Origin: Ceratodon purpureus
Taxonomy: Eukaryota > Streptophyta > Bryopsida > Pseudoditrichales > Ditrichaceae
Length of the DNA: 64,000 bases
Direction of reading: 5' to 3'
Assembly (NCBI GenBank): GCA_014871385.1
Contig: CM026426.1
Location: forward strand, 17,298,183-17,362,182
Position numbers and translations under genes: made by a program. Below the pieces are notes generated by a model. It was not told the origin of the DNA, ran no database searches, and saw nothing but the letters and a program-made list of their open reading frames with translations. This document shows, piece by piece, positions 1 through 12,900 of the stretch; the first letter of the stretch is position 1; each line of letters begins with the position of its first letter.

Positions 1-525
1 AAGCCTGTAGTGCTCACAGAACTGTGCGGCTTGGTCATGGTCAACACAGTTGTCGATTGCAAACCTGTACTTGTCTGATGAAGGCGACCACTTTGTGAAA
101 ATTTCGGCGTCAGAAACAGCTGCCACCGTCTCGACTTGGTCTACCTCAACACCATGGTTACAAAGTCCACAAACAAGGGTGAAGAATCGCTCGTCATAGA
201 CACCCTCACGGCCTTTAAGCATGGACGCCACAGCATACATTAGTTGTTGAAGATCTTCCGGAATTCCATCCAACATAATCGGCTCTTGGAATTCATCGCT
301 GCCAATGTCTCCCCTGCCAATAGAAACAGTGCCATCTCCAACATCGCTGGGGCCTGTTTCCAACATCTCTAGGCCCACTGCATCTGCTCCATCGTGAGGC
401 TGCATGGAATCCCCTCTACACTTGCGACAAAGTCTCCTCATATCTGCAACCAGATTCAAGCGACCGCAACTTCTGTTAAAACTAGAAGCCACTCGACTGA
501 ATACAACATCTAATTCAAAGGCCAT
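1..525 (-). CDS. Coiled-coil/RING-like family gene A, 5' part (runs off the window)
   Basis: An open frame starts at the ATG at 525-523 (complement) and stays open for 175 codons to the window edge, so only the N-terminal part is visible. From about residue 87 (LDGIPEDLQQLMYAVA, then GREGVYDERFF and GLCNHG) it matches gene B at 27 kb (LDGIPQKLCERL, GRDDARYPPTFF, GLSNEG) and gene C at 48.5-50 kb (GRDAEYGSDFF, GLCDKG). This is therefore a third member of the same family. The coiled coil and RING-like end expected from B and C would lie outside the window. The first 85 residues are acidic and low in similarity to the others. Function is unknown. No stop codon interrupts the visible part. The gene lies outside the 2313-21476 element, 1.8 kb from its left end. 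Confidence 0.7.
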   Translation of the reverse strand, partial: MAFELDVVFSRVASSFNRSCGRLNLVADMRRLCRKCRGDSMQPHDGADAVGLEMLETGPSDVGDGTVSIGRGDIGSDEFQEPIMLDGIPEDLQQLMYAVASMLKGREGVYDERFFTLVCGLCNHGVEVDQVETVAAVSDAEIFTKWSPSSDKYRFAIDNCVDHDQAAQFCEHYRL

Positions 526-2302
526 ACACGATGACAACAACACTGTGGCACTTCAACATCTTAAACAAGCTGAATGGTTCTAAAATACTATACTAAATAG
601 AATTACCTAAGTTGCGTACTACTATCTGCACTCCCCTTCCGCAACTTTAGAAGTTAACAAATGTAATGAAGCCCTAAAGTTTTGGCTGATCAAAATTTGC
701 AGCCCACCTAAAATAAGTTCGAGGTATATTTCTGACTCAGTCTATCACTTACACATCTAGAGCACAAGACATAGTGCTGTTAATACGACTGAAGTCCTAC
801 CCATCAGCAACCAACAAGAGAATTCCAACAAAAGGAAAAAAAACAAGAATGGAAACAACCCTAACCTGATTGGAAGGATTACTGCGTCCTAGAGGTTTTT
901 GAGAAGTTCCAAACAGTCCTGAAATATGAAATGGTAATTAATCGGTATTAAGTGCTCATTGATCAAACCACACAAGAGAACACAAATACAAATTATACCT
1001 TTAAAATTAGTAACAGCGGCAACGATGACAGTTAGCAATAGTGGCAACGATGACAACAAGATTGGAGGCACTTCAACATCTACAGCAAGCTCAATGGTTC
1101 TAAAATACTATACTGAATAGAATATCTTTGACAATTCTAGCATCCCCAAAACGAAATTCAACATCTCAAAAGTTAAAACACATCGTATATGCACCATTAC
1201 CAATTACTCACTACACCACTGAAACTACAAAAAAAAAAAAAAAAAAACTGCCAATATAACAAACTGATCTCCATTCAATCACATACTCATCCCAATCTCT
1301 CTCATATCCATGCAACATGCCAAGAAGGCTATCAAATCCCAACTCATACCTCTAACTAGAAAAAAAATCAAAACTGGTCTCAACGGTTCTTTAAGCAATC
1401 TAAAGTAAAAGTTTCCAAAAACCAGCAATGATTAGCTGCAGCATAGCGACAAAAAGGACAAGACGAAAATGGAGATAGCAATACTTGCAATAAGAAAAAG
1501 AAAAAAAGTTGCAGCCGAAACTATTGGCCTCCAAATCCCGCCCACAGAAACAGGAGACGCACCAATCTATGGCTTCAAAGTTCACTGGCCCTTCTGATGC
1601 AAACAAGCAGTCGGTAGGTGCGACATGGAAATGAAAAAAGTCAATGTCCCTTACGTTTGCTGGCAACACCTCATACATGGTCCAACACAGTGGCAACGAT
1701 CTTTGTTGGGTGCGGCATTAGCAACAGTGGCAACGATGACAACAAGACTCAAGGCACTTCAATATCTACACTATCGCTCAATGGTTATAAAATAGTATAC
1801 TCACTATACCACCAAAAGGACAAGACAAAAATGGAGATAGCAACACCTGCAACATACAAATCCCGCCCATAAAAACAGTCCAAAACACTAGTCTTTGGCT
1901 TCAAAGTTCATTGTCCACTTTGATATCTAAAATTAGTAACAGTGGCAACGATGACAGTTAGCAACAGTGGCAACCATGACAACCACAAAACCAACAAACA
2001 ATCTCAATGAGTACTTTAGAATCTTCAAAAAACTCACCAAATCAGTTGAACCAAGCTCAACCACCCCATTCATTCATGGCACACATAAGATAGTCTGCCA
2101 CATCAAAAAATGAAATCAGCTGTATTCTCATCAATGAGATATTAGACCCCTTTCGTAGCAAAAGAGTTCCAAGGACTCATGAAACCAATGCTCTGAATTC
2201 CATACCCAGCAGAGCAATCACAACCACTTCATAGTGTATATCTGAAAGTTACCATACCTGAATTCCTGCCATCTGTTAATTGAAAGGAAACAAACAACTA
2301 CA
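526..2302. other. Gene A upstream region, no clear gene
   Basis: No convincing coding sequence. The stretch holds short repeated words (GGCAACGATGACA and relatives near 1015-1060, 1685-1745 and 1935-1985) and an A-run at about 1230-1246. A block at 780-1310 recurs at 21885-22390. The word ACTTTAGAATCTTCAAA near 2012-2030 recurs just right of the large element at about 21479, which suggests the insertion site lies in an already duplicated upstream region. Confidence 0.6.
780..1310 (+). repeat. Direct repeat, left copy (partner 21885-22390)
   Basis: The block starting around AACCAACAAGAGAATTCC and including GAGAAGTTCCAAACAGTCC, ATGGTTCTAAAATACTAT and ATCTCCATTCAATCACATA recurs in the same orientation and order near 21900-22370, with scattered substitutions. 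A partial third copy of its middle lies at about 1690-1830. Without the 19.2-kb insertion the two full copies would sit about 1.9 kb apart. Confidence 0.8.
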
Positions 2303-2312
2303 GACTTTAGAA
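2303..2312 (+). repeat. Target-site duplication, left (GACTTTAGAA)
   Basis: GACTTTAGAA occurs here and again at 21477-21486, immediately outside the inverted ends of the large element. Mutator-like elements usually make duplications of about 9-11 bp, so a perfect 10-bp repeat at exactly these positions supports a single insertion. Confidence 0.8.
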
Positions 2313-2392
2313 GGGAAAACCACAGGTGTGAGCGTAGAGCGTAGAGTGTAGAGCGTAGAGCGTAGAGCGTAGAGCGTAGAGCGTAGAGCGTA
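2313..2392 (+). repeat. Left terminal inverted repeat with 7-bp tandem run
   Basis: The end begins GGGAAAACCACAGGTGTGAG and runs into nine copies of GAGCGTA (2330-2392; the third copy reads GAGTGTA). The complement of the right end begins GGACGTTACTCGGGTGTGAG and runs into six copies of the same unit. The outermost GG and the GGTGTGAGCGTAGAG core match; the bases between have diverged. Confidence 0.75.
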
Positions 2393-2442
2393 GAAATTCT
2401 GCCGGCCTACGCTCTGACCAAAAATATTTAATGGAACATTAA

Positions 2443-2531
2443 GACCCTATTACCACGGATTTAGGCATTATTGAATTCTGTGGATTTCTTTTCTAGGTAG
2501 AAGGATACCCTACATCCGCGGTAATAGGGTC
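2443..2531. repeat. Subterminal inverted repeat (GACCCTATTACC...)
   Basis: GACCCTATTACCACGGA at 2443-2459 is mirrored by TCCGCGGTAATAGGGTC at 2515-2531 with one mismatch, so the stretch could form an 89-base stem-loop. The same word, TCCACGGTAATAGG, lies at 21271-21284 and 52031-52044, each time 100-200 bases inside an element end. It may be a transposase or host-factor site. Confidence 0.65.
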
Positions 2532-2728
2532 CTAAAAACTAGTTATAATATTTTCTATCGTGGTAAATTAGGGCTGACGTCATCATAAAAAAATGATTAC
2601 CGGGGACCATTATTAAAAGGGTGGATTGTCAATGCTTTAAATGTCTGAGCTTTATTCGATTTATAGAATAATTTATGTTAGTTTAGGGTTAGTGCAATAT
2701 TATGGCTAACGTCATAATTTATAAGTGG

Positions 2729-2739
2729 TCATATATAAA
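2729..2739 (+). promoter_or_regulatory. TATA box of the hybrid-binding-domain gene
   Basis: TATATAAAAGG lies about 225 bases before the ATG at 2963, and no better TATA word is nearer. The plant telo-box-like word GGGTTTAGGGTTT (2869-2881) falls in what would be the 5' leader. Telo-boxes are common in plant promoters of growth-related genes. Confidence 0.55.
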
Positions 2740-2962
2740 AGGAATGGGAAGATACAATAGCAGCATCTACTTCTACTAATAGTTTAGGGCATGGATGAGT
2801 GGCAATCGCTATTGATGAAACCCTAGCAGTCAACAGGAGGCAGTTAACATTCTAGTATAAGTTACATTGGGTTTAGGGTTTGGACGCCATTTTGAGGACC
2901 TTTGTTTCTTGTATTCGCTGCGTGCGTTAGTCTCTTGGTTGTGATAGTGTGACGTTGCAAAA

Positions 2963-3415
2963 ATGGTGGACAGTTGTAGTAGTCATAGAGGTTTGTCCGA
3001 TAGAAGAGGATTGAGAGAAATCGCTGCTATGATGGTTTGGGCAGTGGCGGCGTTGATGTTGCGTATCTGCGAAGTCCTGTTTGAACGGGTTGATCGATGG
3101 TTTAGGGAAGGTCAGAGACGGGATTCTAGAGTTTAGATTGTGCAGGCGGAAGAAGAGAATACGGAGTTACTTCAACAGGGTGATGTTGTGGATTGGATGA
3201 GACGGGAGGTGCGAATGGGAAGGGAGATGTCAAACCTGAGATCTAGGGTTTTGACAAAGAAGGAAGGGAGATACTATGCTGTACGACGAGGAAGGATAGC
3301 GGGTGTGGTTCGAGAGTGGGAGGAGTGCAAGAGAAGGGTGCATAGGTACAGCGGCGCCCAATACAAATCATTCAGTACCCTAGATGAAGCAGTTCAGTAT
3401 TTGCAAGAGGGCTAG
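2963..3415 (+). CDS. RNase H1 hybrid-binding-domain (viroplasmin-like) small protein, one in-frame TAG
   Basis: ATG 2963 opens a frame of 150 codons to the TAG at 3413-3415, interrupted by one TAG at 3134-3136. The C-terminal 45 residues (YYAVRRGRIAGVVREW, ECKRRVHRYSGAQYKSF, TLDEAVQYL) match the N-terminal hybrid-binding domain of RNase H1, also found in the caulimovirus P6 family, which binds RNA/DNA hybrids or double-stranded RNA. No RNase H catalytic domain follows. The N-terminal part has a hydrophobic stretch (IAAMMVWAVAALMLRI), possibly a membrane helix. The internal TAG would be CAG before a C-to-T change; alternatively translation starts at ATG 3197, keeping the whole domain but losing the hydrophobic part. 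The gene lies inside the left end of the large element, convergent with MT1. Confidence 0.7.
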
Positions 3416-3916
3416 TTTATCAAACAAAGGTTGTATCGTGTTATAGAGAAAAATAGTGTCTATCATGAAGAATGACATGTAGTGTATACATGAAGATAAA
3501 GAGCCATAGACTAAGTAGAAGAAGAATCATCACTAACAATGCCATATATTGTGGACATGAAAATAAGAAGCCATAGAATAAGTAATAAGAAGCCATAGAC
3601 TATGTAGGAGGATAATCATCACTCAAAGGTTGGTCACACTGATCAGCTTCAATGTCTAGAAAACGGAATACTCTATTGCAATAGCGGTAACGACTAGAGT
3701 CATCGATCGCAGGTGAAGTTGCACGTGTGAATTGTTGTGCAATGCCCTCGGCATAGGAAGGCAGGGAAAACGTGGACGGGGGACTCTTGTAAAGCTCAGA
3801 GTTAAGGCTTAGTCGCTGTTTGAGACCTGCATGCCTAGAAATGCAAACATAGTCAAGTTGATTTCCATTGGTATTGAAGATGAAAATTGCTAGGAGATGG
3901 TTTAGGGAAGAAATTG
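3416..3916. other. Convergent 3' regions of the hybrid-binding gene and MT1
   Basis: No gene. It holds three loose copies of AAGCCATAGA(C/A)TA(A/T)GTAG near 3500-3610. Both flanking genes should terminate here, but no clear poly(A) signal can be assigned. Confidence 0.5.
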
Positions 3917-6900
3917 TTACGCACCCATATAAATGCGCCCCTTTTTGGGTGGAGGAGAATCACTGTCAGAGTCAAATTGAGACTCTCCGCTGTACTCTTT
4001 GACAACAGGTTTATTCTTGTAGGCAGCAAGCACTCCCTCAAAAATCTCGTGATCACGCTCCAATGCTATCAAATGACGGTTCGAACGCGCACATGCAATG
4101 ACAGAAGCTCCTAAACAATTACAAGTACAAATTAGTGATCATAATGTTACACAATATTACTCACAGAGAAAAGGTATGGCCTAAAACTGTTAGGAGATTG
4201 TGACTAAACAGAGCAGCAATCAGTCAAAAAAAGTGTAAATCACAGAAGATAGATCAGTGAGAAAGGAGATAGGTCTATCGTAGAAACGGAGGAATTACAT
4301 CGCCTAGATACTACTGGCCTTGAAGCCTGAAGAAATTCAATACAAAAATTAAAGGATCTCCTCTAAAAAGGATGGGTCATGTGATGGAAACGAAGGCATA
4401 CATGACATAGGTCCTCTGTATGAATGCTGTCAGAGTAAGCAATCGCAAACAGTGTAAACTGAAGGAAATTAAGAAAAAAAATAAAAAAATGGAAGTAGTT
4501 TAAAGGATAAACCAATGTGAATGTGAGGTACTGAATCATGAAATGAAACTAGTTTCAGGAAGAAAAATGGACAGTCGAGAGTAAGAGAGACATCAAAAAA
4601 AATTAAAATTGATTGAGTTAAGAGTCAGTGACAAATTTCAAAAAGAGTGTTCTAACATTCACAAATTGAATCAGAATGAACATAAACAATATGGCAAAGG
4701 TCGACCACAGTCAAGGACAGAATTTGAATAGTTCATTTTATTTGGACTGTATATGAAAGGGCAGGCTAAATTTGACTCAGTATGTACAAGACTTTTAATG
4801 AAAACCGAAACAATTAAGACCGAACCCATGACTGATGGGGCTACGAAATCTTAGCACAAAGCATATAGAAGCTGAACCAAATAAGGATTACAGCTCATCA
4901 AATCAGGACGATCAAGGCTTGACATGTACCATAGAAAAAAAAAAATGTGATATGAACATACCTGTGCTGGCACTCCAGTCAAAAACGATGTCTCCCTCGT
5001 CAGTGAGTAAGTCCACAAAACTCTGGATGAACGAAGGGTCCTTCTCACGGGAGCCACGCCATGGGGTCCCGTCAGGACGGAGGAGCTGAGAAATTTTGTC
5101 GGTGAAGTTACACAAATCATCTTGCTCGTCTGGGACGATGTTAACCCCGGCGTACTCTTTGTTTAATTGCCGAGTTCTAAATTTCACGCCCACGCTCTTG
5201 CGAGCATACACCTTGATGTTGAAATTGTGCGTCTAGAGAGAAAACCAGAGTTAGTATATAAGAGATTAAGGATCCAAAGAAGAAAATGATTGCTAAAAAG
5301 AGGAAGGACTTACAAATTTCTCATGAGGTAGAGTAGAGGCCATAGGGAGGGGATTGTATCCCCACCAGTCGCGAACAACACGAAAATCATAAGCACGGGA
5401 ACGGTCATCTAAGACGCGTTCAATTTTGCGATCCTTGGCATGCATAAGAAGGATACATCCTACATCTGTTAAGTGGTAGGATGCAAAGTAGAAGAGGTTC
5501 TCAACATAGTCCTTTTCTCGTACATTCCATGAAGGAACCTCTTGCTCTGATATCACTGGAACTGGCAATCCCTCCGGAGCATCCGCAATGATCAAATCAA
5601 TGGCAGGATGTTTTGGATTGAATTCCATGGCCGTGACAGGGTACCTTCGACCTTGTCCAATCTGGAAAAAAGAAAGTTCAGAAGTGAGACAAACACGGTT
5701 TCAAAAGAATGAAAACTGTATTAACTAAGAGATGGTTCAGAAACTCTGGTTTTACACTGATGCTCACATGGTCAAATAGCTACAAGTTCAAGTAACTGCG
5801 ATTTCTGCCTATTAGCACACATAACAATAAACTTACAATAACGTGAACCTACAATCCATTCAAAGTATACTTAACTGTGTGCCTGCAGGGATTGTTAGTC
5901 ATAATAATCGGGCCAAAGCATTCGGAAAATAACAAGGATATGGCATTATTTAGAGTGCCTCGCAGCATTCTAAATAATCAGAGGGTAGGGTTCGATCCAG
6001 CATATTAACCGTGCGGAAGAGCCTCCTTTACACACAAATTGCACCAAAATGTACCGCATTAAGATTATTAATTTATGGCAAAAAGGAGCCAGACTCCACT
6101 AAATTACAACCATGTCGGAACTGGCTGAATTCTGAATGGATACACAGAAACAAACAGTCGTGACATTGACTTCGCTTAGATGTTGAGAACCAGGACTACG
6201 ACGTATACACAAGATTAAAAGCATGAGCAATGAATAAACTCGCTTTAGACTTGAGCAAGACTAATACAGGTCATTCATTGTATTGAGCAGTCCACAACCC
6301 GCAAAAGCAAGGTAGATCTGTGTACCTGGTGAATATGCTGAACGATATCCATAATTTGAGGCACCCATGTACTTTTGTGGTTGGACTTGCAAACCATCTC
6401 AACCGGGTTTCATCTTTCCAGGTACATGGGCAATGTTGGTATCTCTGGACCAGAGGATGATGACGGAATTGTCTTTGGCATCAGAATGGGACGCGTTACG
6501 ATCCTGGCCTAGCCTCCCTGATGAGGAGACTGAGCGGAGTCTCCATCTAATTTAAAGGAAGGACGCGAGCAGGCATTGAAAACCCCTCCCTCAGATGCTT
6601 GGGAGGAATTAGCCCCGACTTTCCCTGCACTCAGCCCCTAAGACACCTGAGACAAGATCTCGGCAGTTACCCCTTGAGTCTTAGTGGCCGTCGGCACAGA
6701 TGCATTCCCACTTGTCTGCCCAAGGTCTTGAGGAACATCAATGTTGTCATTGTTTCCATCTTCAAGGGGTGGTGCGGGTGGATGGTTTTTTTTGTTCTTA
6801 CGCTTGGTGCCACGAACTCCACGACCTCTGGTCTGTGCAACGGGAGAGACTGATGCAGGCGATTCGTCTTCGAGTTCAAGCCCTTCTACTTCTAAATACA

Positions 6901-9900
6901 GTTGTGTGCCTCCTATCGCAGAAGGACTAGGGGGAGGGACCAAGTACGCCTCCTCCTGGTGGACAATATTCCGTTCGCACTCAAGGAACCAGGCCCCTGT
7001 CATTAGCAAATGATTATCAAACCGGTCTTGCTGATCTGCAGTAAAGATGGTAGGTTGTGATTCAAGTAAAGCCACGTCTTCGAATTGCTTTGGCATGGCT
7101 CAGACACCAAGCGCGCCTTTATGAACAAGTTCGTTTCGAAAGTACCTGCAATTACAATGGTTAATAATATATAGATGGATTTGGTAGAAACACAATTCAG
7201 TACAAGAAATAGAATCGAAGAAATTACCTGTAGACTAGGCGATTCCCGGCCATCTTGCCTCCCTCAATCTTGAGGAGATCCGATCCCTTATGAAACCTGG
7301 GGCTTGCATTAGCTCCGAGTAAATATCCATAAGCTTTTTTCCATAAGGGAACTCTCCACTTCTCAACGTACTGAATTGGTTTCAGAACTTCGTCTTTCCA
7401 GTCGATGTGAAGATTGTGAGTAGCGACCAGCCTCTCCACCTCATCAACGAGGTACCTCTCCAACTGAAGATGCTCGGAATTGTTAGAATAGATTAATGAA
7501 GTTAGAAGAAACATGTATGGAATGTAAAAGAAACAGGGTAGAGGATGTGAGGAATACCTGAGCCCAGAGGGATGCGACATGAAGCCATGTGTCTAGAGTC
7601 TTGTCCTTCATTGGCCGATCTTCTGGAAACCGTACACTCTTGCGAACAGCGAGTGTCGCATTCCACCATTGAAGCCATTTGGTCTTGTGATCAGAGGGAA
7701 CGTTGGTCGTTGCGATTTTGTGTAGGCGGTCAAGTGTCATATCCGCCAAAGGGAAATAAGAGTAATGATAATTGATCTGGAAAAAAGAAAAGAGTAAATG
7801 AGAGAATTATATGAAGAACTGGAAATAAACAAGTGGAGGTAAAGAATCGAGAGTACCTCTTTTTCAAAAGACTCTCCTAGAGCTGGGTTCGCAACCGCTA
7901 CCAACTTGTCAAAGTTTTTATTTCGGATTGCCTTGATGCATTTTTGGACAGCAGTGTCCATTGCTTTCCAAACACCATGTCCAGTTGGTTTAGGATTGTT
8001 CTCGTAATAACTGGAACATGCAATGTCTGAAGCTTTTGAGACTTCACCCTGAACATAAAGTAATTCAGTTAGATAAAGGTCAGTCGGTAGCTTGCACTAA
8101 AAACATTGACTCGGCTAAAGTTATTATTGACAGTGAGCTAGAATACGATATGTGAATCTGAGCACATTAACAGAAATGAAAAATTCTCGAAGTACTCATG
8201 AATCCATATTAATCTATAACTTTCCAAGCAGTTGGTGACAATGAACTTAATTATTTGCAGTAAACGAACTGTAGTTCTTAATGAACAAGACTACCGTCTG
8301 CGACAAAACAATAAACGAAGTTAGTCTTGGTGATATCAGAGGAGATGTTCGGATGGTTACAACTTGGATAATGTCCAGTTTCAAAAAAGTCATCAACAGT
8401 CTTTGCTGATACTATCGAGTAAACATAAATAGCTTGTAAATAAAACAACATAGTCGTTCTGAAATAGACTGAGCAAAAAGCGTAGAAATGCTAGTCTGGC
8501 GAAATCTAATACAGTACTAGCTGAAGAATTGGATTACTTCTCTGTTAAGGAAGTGAGCACCTGCGAGGAGATCATGGGCCTACCTAGGGAGCAAGTTTAG
8601 CGAACTCCAGTTATTGAAGGGCAATCTAACACCTTGTGAAAGAGTTGGTTTGAGCATTGTATCGATGTAACTCTATGAGATATCTCCTCAATGGACGTGT
8701 AGGTTTTGAATATCTACGACCAAAGTTTTTAGAACAACGCCGAGAGAAATTGACTCCGGAATAGCGTAAGGGACTAGAAATGAAACAAACACACTTGGAC
8801 AAAAAATTACATCGAAAACCTATACAGGAACAATCCTTGACCGCAATCCGGCATCAACTGGAAAGATTGAGCATAAACCAAACGACTCGCAACCTCTGTG
8901 ACAGAGGTGTAGGCTAACTTCCCGCAACCAAAGACTTAAATGCTTGACAACCGCCAGCGATCGTAGAAGGAACCAATCCCCGCCATCAAAGACAAAAGCA
9001 AGCCCCAACGACCCAAACGAAACAACCATGTACAGACTAAACCGTCATGAACATGAAGGATGCTGAATGAAGCCCCAGAAATGCAGAATCAGGAGATGCT
9101 ATGGGCAGGCTGCGTTACCGTAGGCCTGAATAATATTATGAAGCACCCGGGCCCCCAATCTAAGATAAAAAATCGGAGCAGAACTTGAAGAAAACCAAAG
9201 CGGGAACATGTGCTAGACTCTAGAAACTCAAGCTAGACATGTGCTAGACTCTAGGAAATAAGAACTCGATCTTGTCCAGGATCCAGCGAATTCAATAAAC
9301 AAAAAGAATCCACAGAACCGAAAGAGGAGACACAATCGTATTAGAAACTTTCAAGACCAATTTGAAAAATTGAAACAGTATATAGAAGCTTTGATACCTG
9401 GGGGCTGCCTTCCATTGTAAAATTTATAAAATTTTAATTCCCCCTTAAACAAATACCTAGGAGAAGAATGCTCAATGAACTCATGCGAAACCTAAGAGAA
9501 GAAATTTATGATGGCAGACTACGTTACTGCAAGCTTACTTTCGGTAGGCCGGATTTCCAAACCAGAAATGAATAAAATTAACCAAGCCCCTTAATCAAAG
9601 ATGGACCAAGAACATAATCAAAGATAGAACATTAATTTAACCAGGCCCCTTAATCGAAGCAGAATCTGAAGGAGACTAGAAACCAAAGCATCGATGGGGG
9701 ATATCAAACCAGTCTTTACTGATGCTATCTACATGAAATATGTGTGAAATGTATTAACTTACTCGTACATAAATTCACACATGAAAGAGCAGATTTAACT
9801 AATCAAAATTGGGAATGAAAATAATCAGTTCAGAAACCAAAAAACATCGGCAGAAGAGACACAACAATTTAGGAAACTTTCAAAACTTAGGATTAAGAAT

Positions 9901-12900
9901 GCAAGAACAAGATAGAAATAAAACAGTGTATAATGTAGACCTGATACGTGGGGGCAGTCTACGCAGTCAAGAAGATAAATTTTCAAATTTCAATGCCCAC
10001 TTTAAAACTCGTCACGACCATGAAGGATGCTGAATGAAGCCTTAGAGATGTGGAGAAGAAATATCTGAGAGCAGACTACGTTAACGCAGGCTTACATTCG
10101 AAACTAAAAAGAATAAAGTCACAAAGGCCAACTGTCCAGGCATAGTACATGGACACAGAACCTGAAGGAGACCATACCGAAAACCTAGGTGCATGTGACG
10201 ATGTGAGATACTGGAAACCAAGCAGAGTTTATTAAAACAGTAGTATAATCAAGGAAAGATGAAAATACCATATGACGCTGTAGAAAGACATACCGAAAAC
10301 AAGAATTTGACGAAGACGTCCATCGTCAAAGAGTACCACGTCGGCTGCTTTGCTTTGTTTTTTTGGCAAACCTCCATGTCCTCGTCAGATATCAATTCTT
10401 TGAAGGATTGAAGATCAAGCTTCCCGAAAGTTCTAACCCGCTGAAGTTTAGCTGGAAGACCTTGTTTCACATGGTCATTCTCAGTTGACCTGTTTCATGA
10501 GTACAAAAAGCGTAATTAGACCCAAATAAATTAAGATGCATGAAGAAAATAAATTAAGAGTGTAATGGGATTACCAATTGATGTCGTTCATGGCGTTAAG
10601 GAGTAACCCATGTTGTCGGCGTCCATCCAAAACGATACAATCAGGGGAAATGTACCAAATAGGATCATCTGCATGGAGGATTTTAATGTGACGAGTCCAG
10701 GCAGTGACCCTATGATTCCCCTCGTACACATGGAAGAACTTCTTGCTGAATTGCATAAGATCAGGATCCGCTTGGAGACGTGCCTCAAATCGTTCATTCT
10801 CGAGCTTCCAAATGGGGTTGAGCCAAACCTCTTCCGAACCAGTCACAGGGGTCTCCATATCTTGAGCATCGTATAAGGAGACGTATATCACCCGATCGCC
10901 TACGCGATAACCTCGAACGAAGTCATTCTCTAACTTTCTGACATCCTGTTCAATGATTGGGCGAACGAGAGGGCATGTAATCAATCGACAGAGGGGGATA
11001 CACAGTCTAGATTTCCCCTGTGGAAAATTTTGAAGTCGATTGATAATTCCCACACAATCGTTCTTGTGCATTAGTCTCATCTCGTTGGCGGTGAACATTG
11101 GGTCTTGATCTAAGAGATGGGCAGGCATCAGACTAACATCTGCCTGGGCAGCCAAGGGTGAATCGACACCCAAGCCGTTAATGGGTGCCATGGAAGGCGT
11201 GGGAGTCAAAACCTCGACTGGCGCCTCAGTAGCATTGAGTTCGAGAATAACCTGAGAAGCAACAGCCGCAACAGCACACTCTTGACTTGCGATTGGATTG
11301 GTAGCTTCCAAGGGTTGAGAAGATGTCATCGCAGGTCTCAAGGGGAGTGACTCGGAATCTGATAGAGCCATCTGTTAAGAAGAAAAATCCAGTAGTTAGA
11401 GTTTAGCAAATATTACAATTAAAAACAGAGACTAATGTGTAAGGGAGATACAAATTAATTAAAAACATTGTAATGACATTGTAAGTTCGGATGAGACTCA
11501 AACAAGAGCATTGTAATGACATTGTAAGCATCCTCGTCAACGAGGGTTACTTGAGCCCCAATCAGAATTCCCTTAGCCTCTAGAATCCGTGAGATCTCGA
11601 AGCCAGTTTTGCACCCAATATAAAAGAAATTTGCAAACCAGATCATCCTCGTAAGCTCTATCTATGCTCTCAGCATAGCATAAAATGCACCCTACCACAC
11701 GAGCACCGAGGCACAGCTATGCAGACCAGAACCGAGGCCAGTAATGCACCCTAGCACCGAAGCCAGAAATGCACCCTACCATGAGCAAAAAACAAAATTA
11801 AACCATGAGCTAGAGCATCCTCGTCAACGAGGGTTACTTCTGAGCCTGTGAGAAATCTTGGTAAGCTTCCCCTTTGAGCCAAAATTGTAATAAAAATAAT
11901 TTTTAACCAGAGCATCCTCGTCAACGAGGGTTACAGAAAATCCAACCAATATTCACTGTAAGCTCTCTCTGTATGCTCTCAGATCTCTCGAAGCCAGCAA
12001 TGCACCCTACAACACGATCAAAGCATCACCCCCTGTAATGACATTGTCAGCATCTCGATGCTCAAGGAAGGGGACTTGAGGGCAGTCTGCGTTAACGTAG
12101 GCTGCTCTCACAAGTTAAAAAAGAACTTAAATCTCAACACACATAATCCAAAGCGATCAGTACCGAACCGAAGCATCATCTTGATCCTGAAGAAGAAGGA
12201 CCCGGGGGCAGTCTGCGTTAATGCAGGCTGCCTTCACAATGACAAGTTTATTTTCTACGAACCCATCCTAACATTAACTCAAACGTATCAGCAACCATAA
12301 ACATCATCAAGTAAGAAAATATTAACTCAACCATAACGTGAACTTAACCATCGTTAAGTTAATCAACTAGTCCCCGTAAATGAATCTGCCTGGGGCAGCC
12401 TGCGTTAACGCAGGCTCTCTTCACAGGTACAAAAATGATGTAATTGTAACATAATCTAGAGCAAACAGCAATGGACCGAACCACAATATGAGCATCTCAT
12501 AGCTCAAGCAAGGGGACTTGAGGGCAGTCTACGTTAACGTAGGCTGCTCTCACAAGTAGAAAAAAACTTAAATCTCAACACACATAATCCAAAGCGATCA
12601 GTACCGAACCGAAGCATCATCTCGATCCTCAAGAACAAGGACCCGGGGGCAGTCTGCGTTAACGCAGGCTGCCTTCACAATGACAAGTTAATTTTCTTCG
12701 AACCCACCCTAACATTAACTCAAATGTATCAGCAACCATATACATCATCAAGTAAGAAATTATTAACTCAACCATAACGTGAACTTAACCATCGATAAGT
12801 CAATCAACTAGTCCCCGTGAATCTGCCTGGGGCAGCCTGCGTTAACGCAAGCTCTCTTTACAGGTACAAGAATGATGTAATTGTGACATAATCTAGGGCG

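Noticed and set aside
1400-1696. 98-codon complement ORF upstream of gene A
   Set aside because: No similarity to anything else in the window and Cys/Phe-rich in a region of short repeats. Possibly an old exon, but not supportable.
4835-5120. Short frames opposite MT1 exon 9
   Set aside because: Shadows of the methyltransferase exon on the other strand.
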